A stretch of DNA of 64,000 nucleotides. Source: Stemphylium vesicarium (Eukaryota; Ascomycota; Dothideomycetes; Pleosporales; Pleosporaceae). Every line of letters starts with the position of its first letter. Position 1 is the first letter of the stretch. The notes under the pieces are model-generated. The model was not told the origin of the DNA and made no database searches. It saw only the letters and a list, made by a program, of their open reading frames with translations. The translations under genes were made by a program, and so were the position numbers. Shown piece by piece: positions 53,682 through 64,000 of the stretch. The DNA lies in the NCBI GenBank assembly GCA_004380135.1, contig QXCR01000033.1, positions 62,001 through 126,000 of the forward strand. Direction: 5' to 3'.

Positions 53682-56600
53682 CTATCCATCCAATACACCG
53701 CTTTCCTTCAAGCTGCGGAACAGTTCTGGCTCCAGGAACTTACTAATGGTGACATCCTCAGCAAGACCTTTCCTCCTGCGTGTCTTGAGCACAAAGTCGC
53801 GTGCTAGTTGTTGTGCGGTTGCGGGCTCGAGCGGTCGGGTGGTGATGTCCTTGTCGAGAGGGTCGCCGGGGACGATGGACCAGCGGTCGAAGACGAGAGA
53901 GAGGGAGACTTGGCCTTGTGTGTGGATCTGCGGAAAGTTAGTACATGTTCAAAGTGAGGGTTGGAACCTGGAAATGTGTACGTACCCTTAGATCGGTCTC
54001 GAAACCGAAAGAATCGATGACCGGGATAAGACCTCGCACGTTGTAGAGTGGGGTACCTGCGATGGGCCCATCTTGTAGAACGTGCCCTCTCCTCCTCGCA
54101 AGAACTGTGTAGAGACTGCTCTTGGTGTCGGCAGGTCCGACCATGCTGCAGGAGTATACGGGCTCCATTAGCCTGGGACTTGCCATCAGGAATGATGAGT
54201 AGCATGCTCGTCGACTCGTGGGAATGATTTGACCACCACCGCGGAAGATGGCTTCGGAGGCGAGCTCTACATCTGTAATACGGAACTTGGTGTTACGGAT
54301 AGGCTCTTCGCAGAGCGGGCCTTCACGGGTAGCCCAGCTGAAACCCTGTCGTAGGGTATCACGCACTGATCGGAGTGTCTTTCCGTCAACCTCTGAGGGC
54401 AGTGTGTCGTTTTGTAGGATGTTGGCACCCATGTCGTCGGGTCCAAAAGCCCAGATGTTGCGCGACGCGAGAAGGTCGTATCCGTAGTTTTCCTCGAAGA
54501 ACTTGCCGACTACACGAACAGGATCCTTGATGTTGACCTTGCCAGCCTCGATATCTTCTGCGATACCTGGGTCCAGCGGCTCCGCAATCATGGTGAGCTT
54601 GTTCTTCTTGTTTGGTGTAGACGCATAGCATTTCATTGCAGACATCTCGACGACTGTCTCACAGAATCGGGTAACCGGATCGGAAACCTTAATCTCCATA
54701 TCAGCATACAGTCGTCGGAGATCGTGCAGTACGCAATCCATGTACAGTTCGCCAGTACCAAGAACAACGTGCTCTCCTGACTCTTCGACCTTTGTTGTGA
54801 TGAGGGGGTATGACTTGTTGATCTTGCGGAGACCGTCGAGCATCTTCGGCAATTCGGAGGGGTTTATCGGTTCGACAGCAACCTTGAAGACGGATTCAAA
54901 AAAGTGTCGAATGGGTCTGAAGGTGTAGGCATCCTCATCTTCCGGAAGTTTGGTGGCCACAAGCGTTGCAGTCTTGACTATCGAGTTGTCGACACCGCCC
55001 AATAGGACCCAGTTACCCGCCGGCACGCCACTAACGGGAATGTTGTATCGCGACTGGGCTATCCAGGTATCCGTCACCGTTGCAACGACCATGTCTTCCT
55101 CGTCCTCGATCGTATAACCTTCACCGAGCACGCGCAGCGATTGTGGCGAAGTTGCGGTACCGCTCATTACTCTGCCCAGCGCAGTAAAAGACTTCGCGTC
55201 TGTGGCGTTGAAGAGCTTCGTAACGTGTACAACCAATGGTCCGTTCTGATCGCACTTTTGCATTGCCTCGGCAGTCTTTGAATCTAATGGTCCAGTGTAG
55301 TGCTTTTGTAGGAGCCGTTGCGCACCCTCCTCGGGTGATGGGACATGTTGTGTAATCATATCCACGAAACCCAGGGAGGGACCGAAGTATTGCTGGCATA
55401 CTAAGCGCATCAGCTCCTTTGCGTCCGTCTTGTACTCGGACGGCTTCAAGCGTATGCCCAGAGCTTCCAGGGTATCCTTGAGGTCGTCTGGGCTTTGGCT
55501 GAGCGTATGCGAATATATCTTGTAGACGGGCTCCAGGATCCAGTGCACGAACGACCGTTGTGAGCCCTCCTCTTGCCGCTTGCGACTAAATTTGCGGCTG
55601 CCTGGGTTGTAGAAGATGTCGCCCCAGAGTCGCATGGCAAACTTATCAATATCGAGCCCCTTCATCGGGACGCCAAATCCTGGGAGCTTCGAAGGGCCGG
55701 GGTAGAAGTCGGAGTACATCTTCGCAAAGGATTGGATTGTGAAGCACCATCGCATGCTGGAGCAGGCGAAAGCGACGTTGCCTTTTTCAGGGCTTACGCG
55801 CCTGCTCTCGCCGCGACCTGGAATGGTGTTCTCGATGACGGTGTTGACCTCCTCGATCACATGCTTGATCTTGAAGTATGCGTCGGCTGGCGGTAGCTTC
55901 AGCTCCAAGATCAAACGATCCATCTTGTTTACAACCAGTGTGATGGGCAGATCTTCGAGCACGGCATGCTTGATGATTTGCTCCGTGTTGACCTGCACGC
56001 CCTCGACAACGTCCACAACCAAAACCACACCGTCGACCAGGCGCAACGAGGCGGCGACTTCATCGGCGAAGTTTACGTGGCCGGGGGTATCGAGAATGTT
56101 GAAAAGATGCGACTTCAACTTGGTGTTCTGGAGCACCAGGCTCATGGGCGCAGCCTTGATGGACAGGCCGCGCTCGCGTTCGAGCACGTGTACGTCGGTG
56201 TACCGCAGCTGCTCCTCCCGCTTCTTTCCCTTCTTGTAGTCCAAGCGATCTTGGATGTCGTGCGTCTCCATGACCAGCATATCCATAAACGCAGTTTTTC
56301 CATGGTGTAGGTGTCCAGCGATAGCGATGTTTCGTATCTGATCTGGAAAGTTCATCAAATCGGTCAAAAGTTCTCTCGAGTGGTGCACTGGTGGCAGATC
56401 GGCCTCCTGGATTGTGAACTTCTTCTGAACCACTGGGGCAACGATAGGCTGCGCCAGCGACTGAGTGTCTTCCTCCTGCACCAAAACCTCGACATCAGGC
56501 CCGTATACGTCCGAGGCGGAGGGGTAGTATTGCTTGTCTTCGTGGAGGATGACGGCGTTGGATGGGCCCTCGTCGACCTCCATCAGCTGCTGGTCGTTCG

Positions 56601-56771
56601 CATCTGCCTCATCCTCGTCGTCAAGGACATAGGCGTCGGCTGCCTCGCCGGTGCTCTGGACATCGTCGTCGGACTCGGCCTCACCGATAAAATTTCCGAA
56701 CCTGTCAAAAGTCAGTCGCGTACTATTGGGGGGATTTTAGGGGGTACATACTCGTCGTAAAGGTCATCCAT
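53682..56771 (-). CDS. SNU114: SNU114/EFTUD2 U5 snRNP GTPase
   Basis: Three exons: 56752-56771 (20 nt), 53986-56701 and 53682-53927; introns are 50 and 58 nt, with branch ACTAAC in the second. The product is 993 residues. It begins MDDLYDEFGNFIGE and has an acidic N-terminal region. The EF-2-like GTPase follows: P-loop GHLHHGKT near 136, DTPGHVNF and NKMD. EF-2 domains II-V come next, ending KFLEPELFRSLKESG. Snu114 controls Brr2 during spliceosome activation and disassembly; the BRR2 gene lies 40 kb away in this window. A frame starting at 56583 misses the first 46 residues, because exon 1 is only 20 nt. Confidence 0.97.
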
Positions 56772-57132
56772 GGTGGCTGTAGGCGGGGATTGTGCAGCGG
56801 CGGTGATGCGCGTCGAGCTGCTCGAAGCTATCGCAAATGTTGGTCGCGAAAAGGTCGGTGCCAAGCATCACCTTTCCTCCGCGGATGGCCCACCTAGGCA
56901 GCTAGCTTAGGCGGTGAGGCTTGGGTAAAATATCATCCAGTGGGAGAGAAGAGGGTGGGGCTTGCTGCAGGGACGAGGCGCGCTGGAAGCTAGCTGTTGG
57001 CCCTGGTCTCCGTTGTCGCGAAGAACTAATCTTGACTTGAAAAAGGTCCGTCGTCTGCTTTTCAAGGGAGTTGAGCTGTTTAGTTACTTTCTTCCTCTCA
57101 ATCTACCTGCCAGCACCTTCAAGATACCCAAA
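56772..57132. promoter_or_regulatory. bidirectional promoter region, SNU114/ERG10
   Basis: This 361-bp gap lies between divergent starts. No coding sequence occurs in it. Promoter function is inferred from position. Confidence 0.5.
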
Positions 57133-58557
57133 ATGTCGTCCCTTCCCCCAGTCTACATTGTCTCGGCTGCCCGTACGCCTACGGGCATGTTTTTGGGGTA
57201 TGTTTTCCAAGTGAAGCCACGAGATGAGGGGCAACAGCCAACTCACGCCATAACAGCTCCCTCTCCAGCCTGAGCGCCGTCCAGCTTGGTTCGCACGCCA
57301 TCAAGGGTATGTAAAGCCTCGTGAAATTGAACACCCCCACTCATTCTAACACTTCATGTAGCCGCTGTCGACCGCGCTGGCATCAAGCCCACCGACGTCG
57401 AGGAAGTCTTCGTTGGCAATGTTCTCTCCGCAAAGTATGCAACACTCTCGGGGGGTTTATGTCTATGTACTAATACCCCGACGCAGCCTCGGCCAGAACC
57501 CTGCCAGGCAGTGTGCCATCGGCGCTGGCCTCCCCGAGTCGACCGTAGCCACCACCATCAACAAAGTGTGCGCCTCCTCCATCAAGGCCCTCATCGTCGG
57601 TGCCCAGACCATCATAACTGGCAATGCCGAAATAGTCGTCGCAGCCGGCACTGAGAGCATGTCCAACACTCCCCACTACCTCCCCAACATGAGGAATGGC
57701 GCCAAGTTCGGAGACCAGTCACTGGTTGACGGTCTCCTCAAGGACGGCCTGACCGACGCATACAAGAAGGAGCACATGGGCCTCCAGGGAGAAGAATGCG
57801 CCGATGACCACGGCTTTTCTCGTGAGGACCAGGATGAATACTGCATCCGTTCATACAAGAAGGCCAACGCCGCCCAGGAGGCCGGCTGGTTCAAGGAGGA
57901 GATCGCTCCTATCGAGGTTGCGCAAGGACGTGGCAAGCCTCCCGTCGTTGTCGACGCTGATGACGAGCCCAAGAACGTAAGCAACGGCGCTTTTTCGGCC
58001 TTCACTAATCGGTACATATGGCTTACTAACTTCTTTTCCAGTTCAACGAATCCAAGACCCGCACACTAAGGAGCTCGTTCAAGAAGGACGGAACTGTTAC
58101 TGCTGCTAACGCCTCACCGCTCTCTGACGGCGCGGCTGCTCTCGTCCTCGCATCCGAAGAAGCCGTCAAGAAGCATGGCCTCAAGCCCATTGCTAAGATC
58201 CTCGGCTGGGGTGATGCGGAGCAGAACCCTTCCAAGTTCACCACCGCCCCCGCGTTGGCTATGCCCAAGGCCCTGAAGCACGCCAAGGTCGAGCTATCTG
58301 CTGTCGACGCTTTCGAGATCAACGAAGCCTTCAGTGTCGTTGCGCTGGCTAACATGAAGATCCTCGGTATCCAAGAAGACAAGGTCAACCTACACGGTGG
58401 TGCTGTTGCGCTGGGTCACGCGCTCGGTGCCTCAGGTGCCAGGATCACCACCACACTGCTTGGTGTGCTCAAGGAGAAGAAGGGCAAGGTCGGCTGTGCT
58501 GGCATCTGCAATGGTGGTGGTGGTGCTTCTGCTATTGTTGTCGAGTCGCTGCAGTAG
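57133..58557 (+). CDS. ERG10: acetyl-CoA C-acetyltransferase (acetoacetyl-CoA thiolase)
   Basis: Five exons: 57133-57197, 57257-57306, 57362-57434, 57487-57976 and 58042-58557; introns are 59, 55, 52 and 65 nt. The product is 397 residues, one shorter than yeast Erg10. Catalytic Cys is residue 91 in NKVCASSIKA. The His sits in GGAVALGHALGASGAR, and the second Cys in CAGICNGGGGASA. There is no mitochondrial targeting sequence: it starts MSSLPPVYIVSAARTPTG. It is therefore probably the cytosolic enzyme that condenses two acetyl-CoA at the start of the mevalonate/ergosterol pathway. Confidence 0.96.
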
Positions 58558-59400
58558 AGGTCTTATCTTAATATTCACGCTTCATGTTAGGAATGAATCA
58601 ATCTAATTACATCTTTACAAAAATATGCATTTCTAAATTCATATGGGCTGCAAGATTTCGCGGATATATGACCTGCCAATATAGCCATCCTGAGTCAGTC
58701 ATTGGTCGAACGGAGAGTTTCATGATGGTGGAACGCTTTCCCTCGCTTCGAAAGCGCTAACGACAGCGCGCGGCATTGGCTAGCAACCGCTCTCCTGTGA
58801 GCCCCCATCCATCACTCCGCGTTTCAACGCGACGACAGCGAATCATGACTCCGCAATGTCAGAAATGCCTCAGGCAATCGATAACGATGCCGTGTTCCCG
58901 CAGGGATGCGGCTCTGTGCCTGTTTCAAGCACCACTGCCCGCTCACCAACGGCCCATCCGTCCATTTCCCATGAAACAGCGCACGTTTGGTTAAACATCC
59001 GGCCAGCCTTGCTCAGCGCTACTGAGTCACCACCTTGGGGACCTGACTGGTTCCTGCAGGTCCCCTAGATGCTACTAACCGGAGATAAACTCACTCCATT
59101 TGCAAATCCCCTAATGTTGAAACGACGCCGATGCCTAACGGGAGATGTTCACTCTCCCGCGCCCGCTTGGTCTGTACGCGAGGCCCTTTGGGCAAATCGA
59201 TGGCCATTGTGATCAGGGTACCGCCACGTCTGCGTCCTTCGGCCCGCGTATATATGTAGGTCGTGCCAGTCCGACCGTCTGGTACCTTGGTACATCGTCA
59301 TTCCGTGCTATCGTCTCTTCACTTCGTGTATCTGTTTTCCTTCACGCGTCTAGTACGCAGTCACTCCTTTCTTGATTCATTGCCTTTCAGCGTCTTGACG
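58558..59400. other. intergenic upstream of the GH16 gene
   Basis: No gene was recognised in this 843-bp region. A TATATAT box is at 59249-59255, about 145 bp before the GH16 start, and is a candidate TATA element. Confidence 0.5.
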
Positions 59401-61215
59401 ATGCGTTTCTCCACACTCACTTCGGCTGCGGCCTTTTTCCAAATGAGCATAGCTGGCTATGTTCTAGAGGATGATTACATGACGGACTTTTACGGGGCTT
59501 TCGATTTCTTCACTGAGGCCGACCCGACCGAGGGTTTTGTTAAGTATGTCGACGAGGATACCGCGAGGCAGACGAACTTGATCAATGCGTCTGTCACTAC
59601 AGGAGCATCGTGGGGTGTGGATACCCAGAACGAGTGCCCAGAGGGACGACCCAGTGTTCGCATTGAGAGCAAGAAGACATATGACAGTGGCCTGATTGTT
59701 CTTGATGTCGCCCACATGCCTTTTGGCTGCGGCACATGGCCAGCGTAAGTAAAACCAAGACATCTTGAGTGCGAGGTACTCAAACTTTATAGATTCTGGA
59801 CAACCGGTCCCAACTGGCCTAAGAATGGCGAGATCGACATCATCGAAGGCGTCAACGACCAGACGAACAACGGCATGACTCTCCATACAGGACCTGGCTG
59901 CCAGATTGGTTCGGACACCACCCAGTTCGCGGGATCAGTTACCACAGGAAACTGTGACGTCGCCGCTGAGGATCAAAAAGAAAACGCCGGTTGTTCCATT
60001 GAACACCCCTCCACCAAGAGTTACGGCGCAGGCTTGAACGAGATTGGTGGTGGTGTATACGCAACCCAGTGGACCGCCGACGCCATCAGCGTCTACTTCT
60101 TTCCTCGCGACTCGATCCCACAGGATGTTCTCGGCGACAGTCCAGACCCAAGCGGCTGGGGAAAGCCAGCTGCCAAGTTCGAAGGTGGCTGCGACATTGC
60201 GGATACCTTCAAGCAGCAACAGATTGTATTCGACACTACATTCTGCGGTCAATGGGCTGGCAGCAAGGACGTCTGGGAGTCTGGAACCTGTGGACAGAAG
60301 GCTGACACCTGCGAAGAGTGGGTTAAGAACAACCCTGAGGCATTCGCAGACGCATACTGGACTATCAACTCGTTGAAGGTCTACCAAGACAACGGCGAAA
60401 CGTCCTATCCCGCACCTTCATCAGCGCCCGCGCAGAGCAGCGCTGCTTATGTTCCAGAACCTGTTCCGACCGAGGCGCCTGCCGTGTCTTCAGCGATTGT
60501 CGAGCCAACCCAATACCCTGCCAAGCCTACCTCGCTCATTATCCCGTCTGTATCTGGTATCTTTGCGCCCATTCCCACCAGCGAGACTGCCTCTGCACCA
60601 GTTCCCTCGCCACCCGCCGACAATGTTGCTCCCAGCGCTCCCGCCGAGACTCCTTCAGCCACTGAAACACCAGACGCGGCCCCCGTTGCCCCGTCGACAC
60701 CAGTCGCTGCACCAACTCCTGCACCCATAGGTGCAGGTGGCATGACGGGCTTCCAGTGGCCTCAAGGCGGAGCGGGTGATTCCAACGACACTGCCCCGAC
60801 AAGCTCAGCTGCCGCCTCACCACCTGAGAGCACCGGTGCCCTTCTTCCAAGCTCAAGCGATGCTGCCGCTGCCCCCAGCGCAACACAGAGCATCGTCCAG
60901 CCCTCCAGCGCACCTGCCGTCTCTGGTGCTCCCGCCGTTCCCGATGCTCCCGCTGCCCCGGATGCTCCTGCCGCCCCTGAAGCGCCAGCACCCGCCCCTA
61001 CTTACGCTGGCAATGTGCCCGTAGCCGCTCCAGCCGTCCCTGTCGTCACAGACACTGTCCAAGCAATTCAGACCGTCTACGAGACCGTATATGCCACAGT
61101 CACTGCCGGTGCCGGCGCTACACCTGCACCCGCACCAGCCGCAAGGAACGTCCGCATGGCGAGGTACATCAGGGAGCACAGGCAGAAGCTCACCAGGCAT
61201 CATGCAAAGCACTAA
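59401..61215 (+). CDS. secreted GH16 endo-1,3(4)-beta-glucanase
   Basis: Two exons, 59401-59744 and 59793-61215, with a 48-nt intron. The product is 588 residues. A signal peptide covers about the first 19 residues. The GH16 domain carries the catalytic motif EIDIIE (E128 nucleophile, D130, E133 acid/base), within PNWPKNGEIDIIEGVN. Conserved Cys and the FCGQWAG segment follow. The last 250 residues are Ser/Pro/Ala-rich, with short repeats such as PDAPAAPDAPAAPEAP, and would be heavily O-glycosylated. The very C-terminus is basic (RHHAKH) and not a GPI signal, so the enzyme is probably free or wall-associated. It should cut beta-1,3/1,4-glucans of fungal or plant walls. Confidence 0.92.
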
Positions 61216-61852
61216 GCGATGCAGACGATTCAACGACTGCGAGTGTCCAACAAATATTCGCCCACATAGGTGGATTGGAAGGGGAAATGTCAACACTGGT
61301 TGCTGACTTTGCTTTGGCATATGGTGAGGGTGGTTTGGGATTCGGCGCATACATATACCCCGGGGTTCTTCTTTGTATATATCTTCTTTTTTCCGACGAC
61401 GGTAGCAGCCATACAGTTTTATGTGATCTGTTCATCTATACTTACAAATCATGATGTTCCGTGATGTTTTGCGAGTTTTGCCATTATCCAGTTCATGGGC
61501 TACTAATCGCATAGTCTGAGTGAGGGTTTGCAATGAATATATCTACTACTGGACTGATGCACGAGTGAGTATATGGACTGATTGCCTCTTGAGGTGTTCC
61601 ATCCAACCATGTAGGCGCTACTATACGCCGTTCCCCCCTCCTTATTTCTTTTCTCTTTGCCATCAAAAAGAAACTACCAGTACGTCAGTCACCTCCCCAG
61701 AATCACCTTTTGCGTCTCCAGCCATTCATTCCCTCTTTTCTTAACCACATATCTATCTATGTCCTCGCCCAAAAATAATACCCGAGCCTCTCTTCTCTCC
61801 TCTCCCGTAACAGTTCTTACTTGTCTTTCTTCCCTCAGGCACAAAAAACGGC
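61216..61852. other. intergenic between GH16 and tRNA-Ala(CGC)
   Basis: This 637-bp region holds the 3' flank of the GH16 gene and no recognisable gene. A T-rich stretch lies at 61640-61700. Confidence 0.6.
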
Positions 61853-61858
61853 AAAAAA
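61853..61858 (-). terminator. pol III terminator of tRNA-Ala(CGC)
   Basis: A six-T run (A-run on the plus strand) lies 6 nt beyond the discriminator base at 61865. A second six-T run follows at 61843-61848. Confidence 0.7.
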
Positions 61859-61864
61859 GTAATG

Positions 61865-62066
61865 TGGACGCTGTGGGAATTGAACCCACGACCTTTCACA
61901 AATTACGCAGAAAGTATGCGAAGCGACTTGAATGTTGTTAGGAGCCAACTCTAGAGAGTGATTGCTGGAATAGGTGGTGTCTTACAAATCATACCCCTAG
62001 ACGATAGGGTTGTTAGAACTGGAGGGATAACGGGGTGGTTGGTTTTGATTGCTTACCCAAGCGCCC
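61865..62066 (-). tRNA. tRNA-Ala(CGC) with three introns (D-arm, anticodon stem, anticodon loop)
   Basis: Exons on the minus strand are 62066-62057, 62001-61986, 61926-61917 and 61900-61865, giving 72 nt. The acceptor GGGCGCT pairs with AGCGTCC (61872-61866) including G3:U70. The T-arm GTGGG TTCAATT CCCAC is uninterrupted. Intron 3 (61916-61901, 16 nt) is the standard one after position 37, with anticodon CGC at 61920-61918. Intron 2 (61985-61927, 59 nt) is inside the anticodon stem between positions 28 and 29: GTAAGA...CCTAAC...CAAG; removal restores TTCGC/GTGAA. Intron 1 (62056-62002, 55 nt) is in the D-stem after position 10; it starts GTAAGC and has TTCTAAC. However, the boundary that gives a good D-arm is TATCG/TCTAG, not AG. 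Splicing at the next AG (61997) would delete part of the D-arm. Identity rests on the anticodon and G3:U70; the D-arm itself is proline-like. Confidence 0.7.
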
Positions 62067-62374
62067 GTATTAGGTAATCGATGGGGATAATTGGAACAAT
62101 TTAATTAATGATTTGCATTAAATCACAGTCCTGGAGGAAAGAAGGTGTTCGAAGAGTTGGTGGGATGGCGAGGGTGGTGAGGGGCAGAGAAGTGGGATTG
62201 GTGGGCGGGGTAGGTGGGGTGATTTTGGTTCGCGTAGAATGTGCGTGTACTCGAACACGGCCAAGGAACACTCAGCTGAATACTAAAACGTTGACTGACT
62301 CTTCTCTCTCCGTCTACTAATTAATAGGTATCGCACACCTTTCTCCCCACAGCTTCTGCGTCAAGCTTGCCGGA
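62067..62374. other. short intergenic, HET gene 3' flank and tRNA 5' flank
   Basis: This 308-bp gap holds no gene. It includes an ATTAAT-rich segment near 62101-62115 and a G-rich stretch at 62160-62220. Confidence 0.6.
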
Positions 62375-64000
62375 TCAGCATAAGCAAATCACTTCCTGCG
62401 TCACACCTTCCAGCAGAGCCTCCTGCTCCCCCCTAAACAAATCGTCTACCTTGGCTAAGCCCACGCGTCGAAAAGCGCGATAGCGACCTTCATTCTTTCC
62501 ATGCGCACTCGTTTTGAACGACACCGTGCCTTCGCGTTTGAGCAACAAGCAGTTCAAAGTTCGTTCGCCTCTTCTGACTGTCCGTTCTCCATACGCTGCT
62601 GGCATACAGTACATCTGTGCGTTTGGACCGAAGACGGCAGTATCGGAAGACGGAGTGTCGAGATAGTCGGCTGTATACTCGATAGATTGCTTGGGCTGCG
62701 GCCCTGTCCTCAGGCGCCACATGTACGGCACTCCGTGACCAGGTGGCTGCTCGTGTAGTTCAATAGGATGCAGATGGCGGGGTGCGAGTAAGATGCGCCC
62801 GGACATGACCATGCCAAAGGGGTTCTTTGGATCTGCTAGCGTGATGCTGTGATCTACTGCTTTGAAGAGAAGTTCATCCGTGGATTTCATGTGTCCATGT
62901 TGCGGAGTCCTGTAGTCTGTGACGTCGCCGTAGGTAATCCCGTGTGGAGTGTCGATCGAGGCCCATGAGAAAGAAGGACCGCTTTCTGGATGCCGTTGAG
63001 AAGGGTTGTCGTACACACCGTCGCCAAGGTGGACTATGTTGACGTGCCATAGTAATTGACTTTCAATGTACTTGCTCCAGAGTCCAGCCACGTATGGCTG
63101 CCAAAGATCTTCAACGAATAGTTCCTCTTGAAAGAGCTTTGCTATGCCACCCAGGGCAATGAGTTTGTCTTTGCATTCAGTGAGTTTCATTCGGGAGTAG
63201 CTCTCTACGGTCCTCTTCCACAATTCGTAGATGTACAGGTCTTTGATGTGCTCATCGGGTTCTGGGGAACCATTTAATCGCCCCTCGCGGAACGAGCGTC
63301 CGACAGAAGGTGTTAGAGACTTGAAGTGGCCTTCCCTGATAAACCCTGCATGTCGAGATGGCTTGATCGCTATCTCATTGGGAATTTGGCTTTCGGAGAT
63401 GTTAAACTCTGGGCATTCCCATGCCAGCTGATCATGGCCAAAGTGAAGGACTCGTGGCGCTAGCAAGCGCTCCTGTAAGACCCAGGCCCGTCGGTTGACT
63501 GGGGCATGCTCGACGAGATCATCCCAAGTAGATGTGTCCACGAGTGAGCATTTTATGTACTCATCTTGTTCCGCTAGATTACAGTCTCGGGAGACTGATG
63601 GCCTGTCTTCGGGGTAGTAGATGTAGACATCATTATACCAGAGACGCTCTGGTCGATGGTCGAAGAATAAGCCTCCATAGTCGTCCGACGAAGCAGTGGC
63701 GGAGATGTTCAAGAAAGCCTTTTGATAGACTTTTCCCATGTATCGGCTTTGCTCGACCCAGTCTTTATTCTGTTCCTCCTGTTCCTTGTTAGAATCATTC
63801 GTTGCTTGCCGAATGCAAAGAGAGTCGATCCAGATGAACCCGACTTTTTCTAGTCGTGATGCGAAAACGACTGCATCGCGAAAAGTCTTCGGTAGGTCTT
63901 GCACCATAATGCCTTCATCCTTGAAGCGCTCTTCAGTCTCGAAGGTCGTCATGAGCGGTACTGACTCGGGTTTTTGCTCGCCCCAACAGTGGCTCAGGGT
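62375..64000 (-). CDS. HET-domain (heterokaryon incompatibility) protein, 5' end outside window
   Basis: The open frame runs off the right edge; at least 541 residues are present. The visible HET signature includes TLSHCWG at the window edge, then LPKTFRDAV, GFIWIDSLCIRQ and YMGKVYQKAFLNISATAS, with RRAWVLQERLLAPRVLHFG further on. That order is the conserved core of HET domains. The C-terminal half (FSWASIDTPHGI, AQMYCMPAAY) is the usual variable region. HET proteins trigger cell death on incompatible hyphal fusion in Pezizomycotina; whether this one does is unknown. The true start lies beyond 64000. An ATG at 63952 is internal and should not be taken as the start. Confidence 0.9.
   Translation of the reverse strand, partial: TLSHCWGEQKPESVPLMTTFETEERFKDEGIMVQDLPKTFRDAVVFASRLEKVGFIWIDSLCIRQATNDSNKEQEEQNKDWVEQSRYMGKVYQKAFLNISATASSDDYGGLFFDHRPERLWYNDVYIYYPEDRPSVSRDCNLAEQDEYIKCSLVDTSTWDDLVEHAPVNRRAWVLQERLLAPRVLHFGHDQLAWECPEFNISESQIPNEIAIKPSRHAGFIREGHFKSLTPSVGRSFREGRLNGSPEPDEHIKDLYIYELWKRTVESYSRMKLTECKDKLIALGGIAKLFQEELFVEDLWQPYVAGLWSKYIESQLLWHVNIVHLGDGVYDNPSQRHPESGPSFSWASIDTPHGITYGDVTDYRTPQHGHMKSTDELLFKAVDHSITLADPKNPFGMVMSGRILLAPRHLHPIELHEQPPGHGVPYMWRLRTGPQPKQSIEYTADYLDTPSSDTAVFGPNAQMYCMPAAYGERTVRRGERTLNCLLLKREGTVSFKTSAHGKNEGRYRAFRRVGLAKVDDLFRGEQEALLEGVTQEVICLC

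Noticed and set aside
63952..63954. ATG at 63952 as the start of the HET protein
   Set aside because: The frame is open upstream to the window edge and encodes the conserved TLSHCWG motif there, so the true start is outside the window.
1..64000. CRISPR arrays, bacterial operons, insertion sequences, intact retrotransposons
   Set aside because: No regularly spaced direct repeats, LTRs, reverse transcriptase or transposase motifs were seen on either strand.

Overview
The window is nuclear DNA of a filamentous ascomycete (Pezizomycotina). Gene content and protein style suggest Dothideomycetes, probably Pleosporales; that order is an inference. The signs are dense single-copy eukaryotic genes, many 50-60 nt introns of the GT...CTAAC...AG type, and a HET-domain gene at the right edge. 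No bacterial-style operon, CRISPR array or intact transposon was seen.

Layout: no convincing gene in the first 2 kb; ENV7-like kinase (2075-3421, -); split tRNA-Ala(UGC) (3869-4005, +); a frame-broken F-box-like ORF; a GT8 glycosyltransferase; BRR2 (6836-13474, -); TMA22; ALG12/PFA4 (divergent); the NF-YB/HapC subunit; prefoldin-2/CMC2 (divergent); NTR2/SmG (divergent); an APH-type phosphotransferase; a CLIP-170-like CAP-Gly protein; KRE33/NAT10; a DPP5-like S9 peptidase; split tRNA-Ile(UAU) (38577-38741, +); a 1741-residue PhoD-like protein; KEX2; RCL1/RTC4 (divergent); a 2.2-kb gene-poor gap; SNU114/ERG10 (divergent); a secreted GH16 glucanase; split tRNA-Ala(CGC) (61865-62066, -); and a 5'-truncated HET gene. 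I resolved splice sites for all multi-exon genes by reading frame and splice signals, and every total length is divisible by three.

The most unusual signal is in the tRNA genes. All three that I could find carry the usual small intron after anticodon position 37. Each also carries one or two extra insertions of 51-60 nt in the T-loop, D-arm or anticodon stem. The insertions begin GTAAG or GTAGG, contain a CTAAC branch-site motif, and in three of four cases end in AG, exactly like the spliceosomal introns of the neighbouring mRNA genes. Removing them restores complete 72-nt cloverleaves with pol III terminators just downstream. Where an insertion splits a pol III promoter box, it carries or abuts a substitute box. 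This suggests pol III tRNA transcripts that need both the tRNA endonuclease and the spliceosome, or something that recognises the same signals.

Four genes in the window encode splicing machinery (BRR2, SNU114, NTR2, SmG). Two encode 18S rRNA biogenesis factors (KRE33, RCL1), and both of these have a palindromic TTATCGATAA element upstream. The other genes are housekeeping: N-glycosylation, palmitoylation, sterol precursor supply, protein folding, secretory processing and translation.
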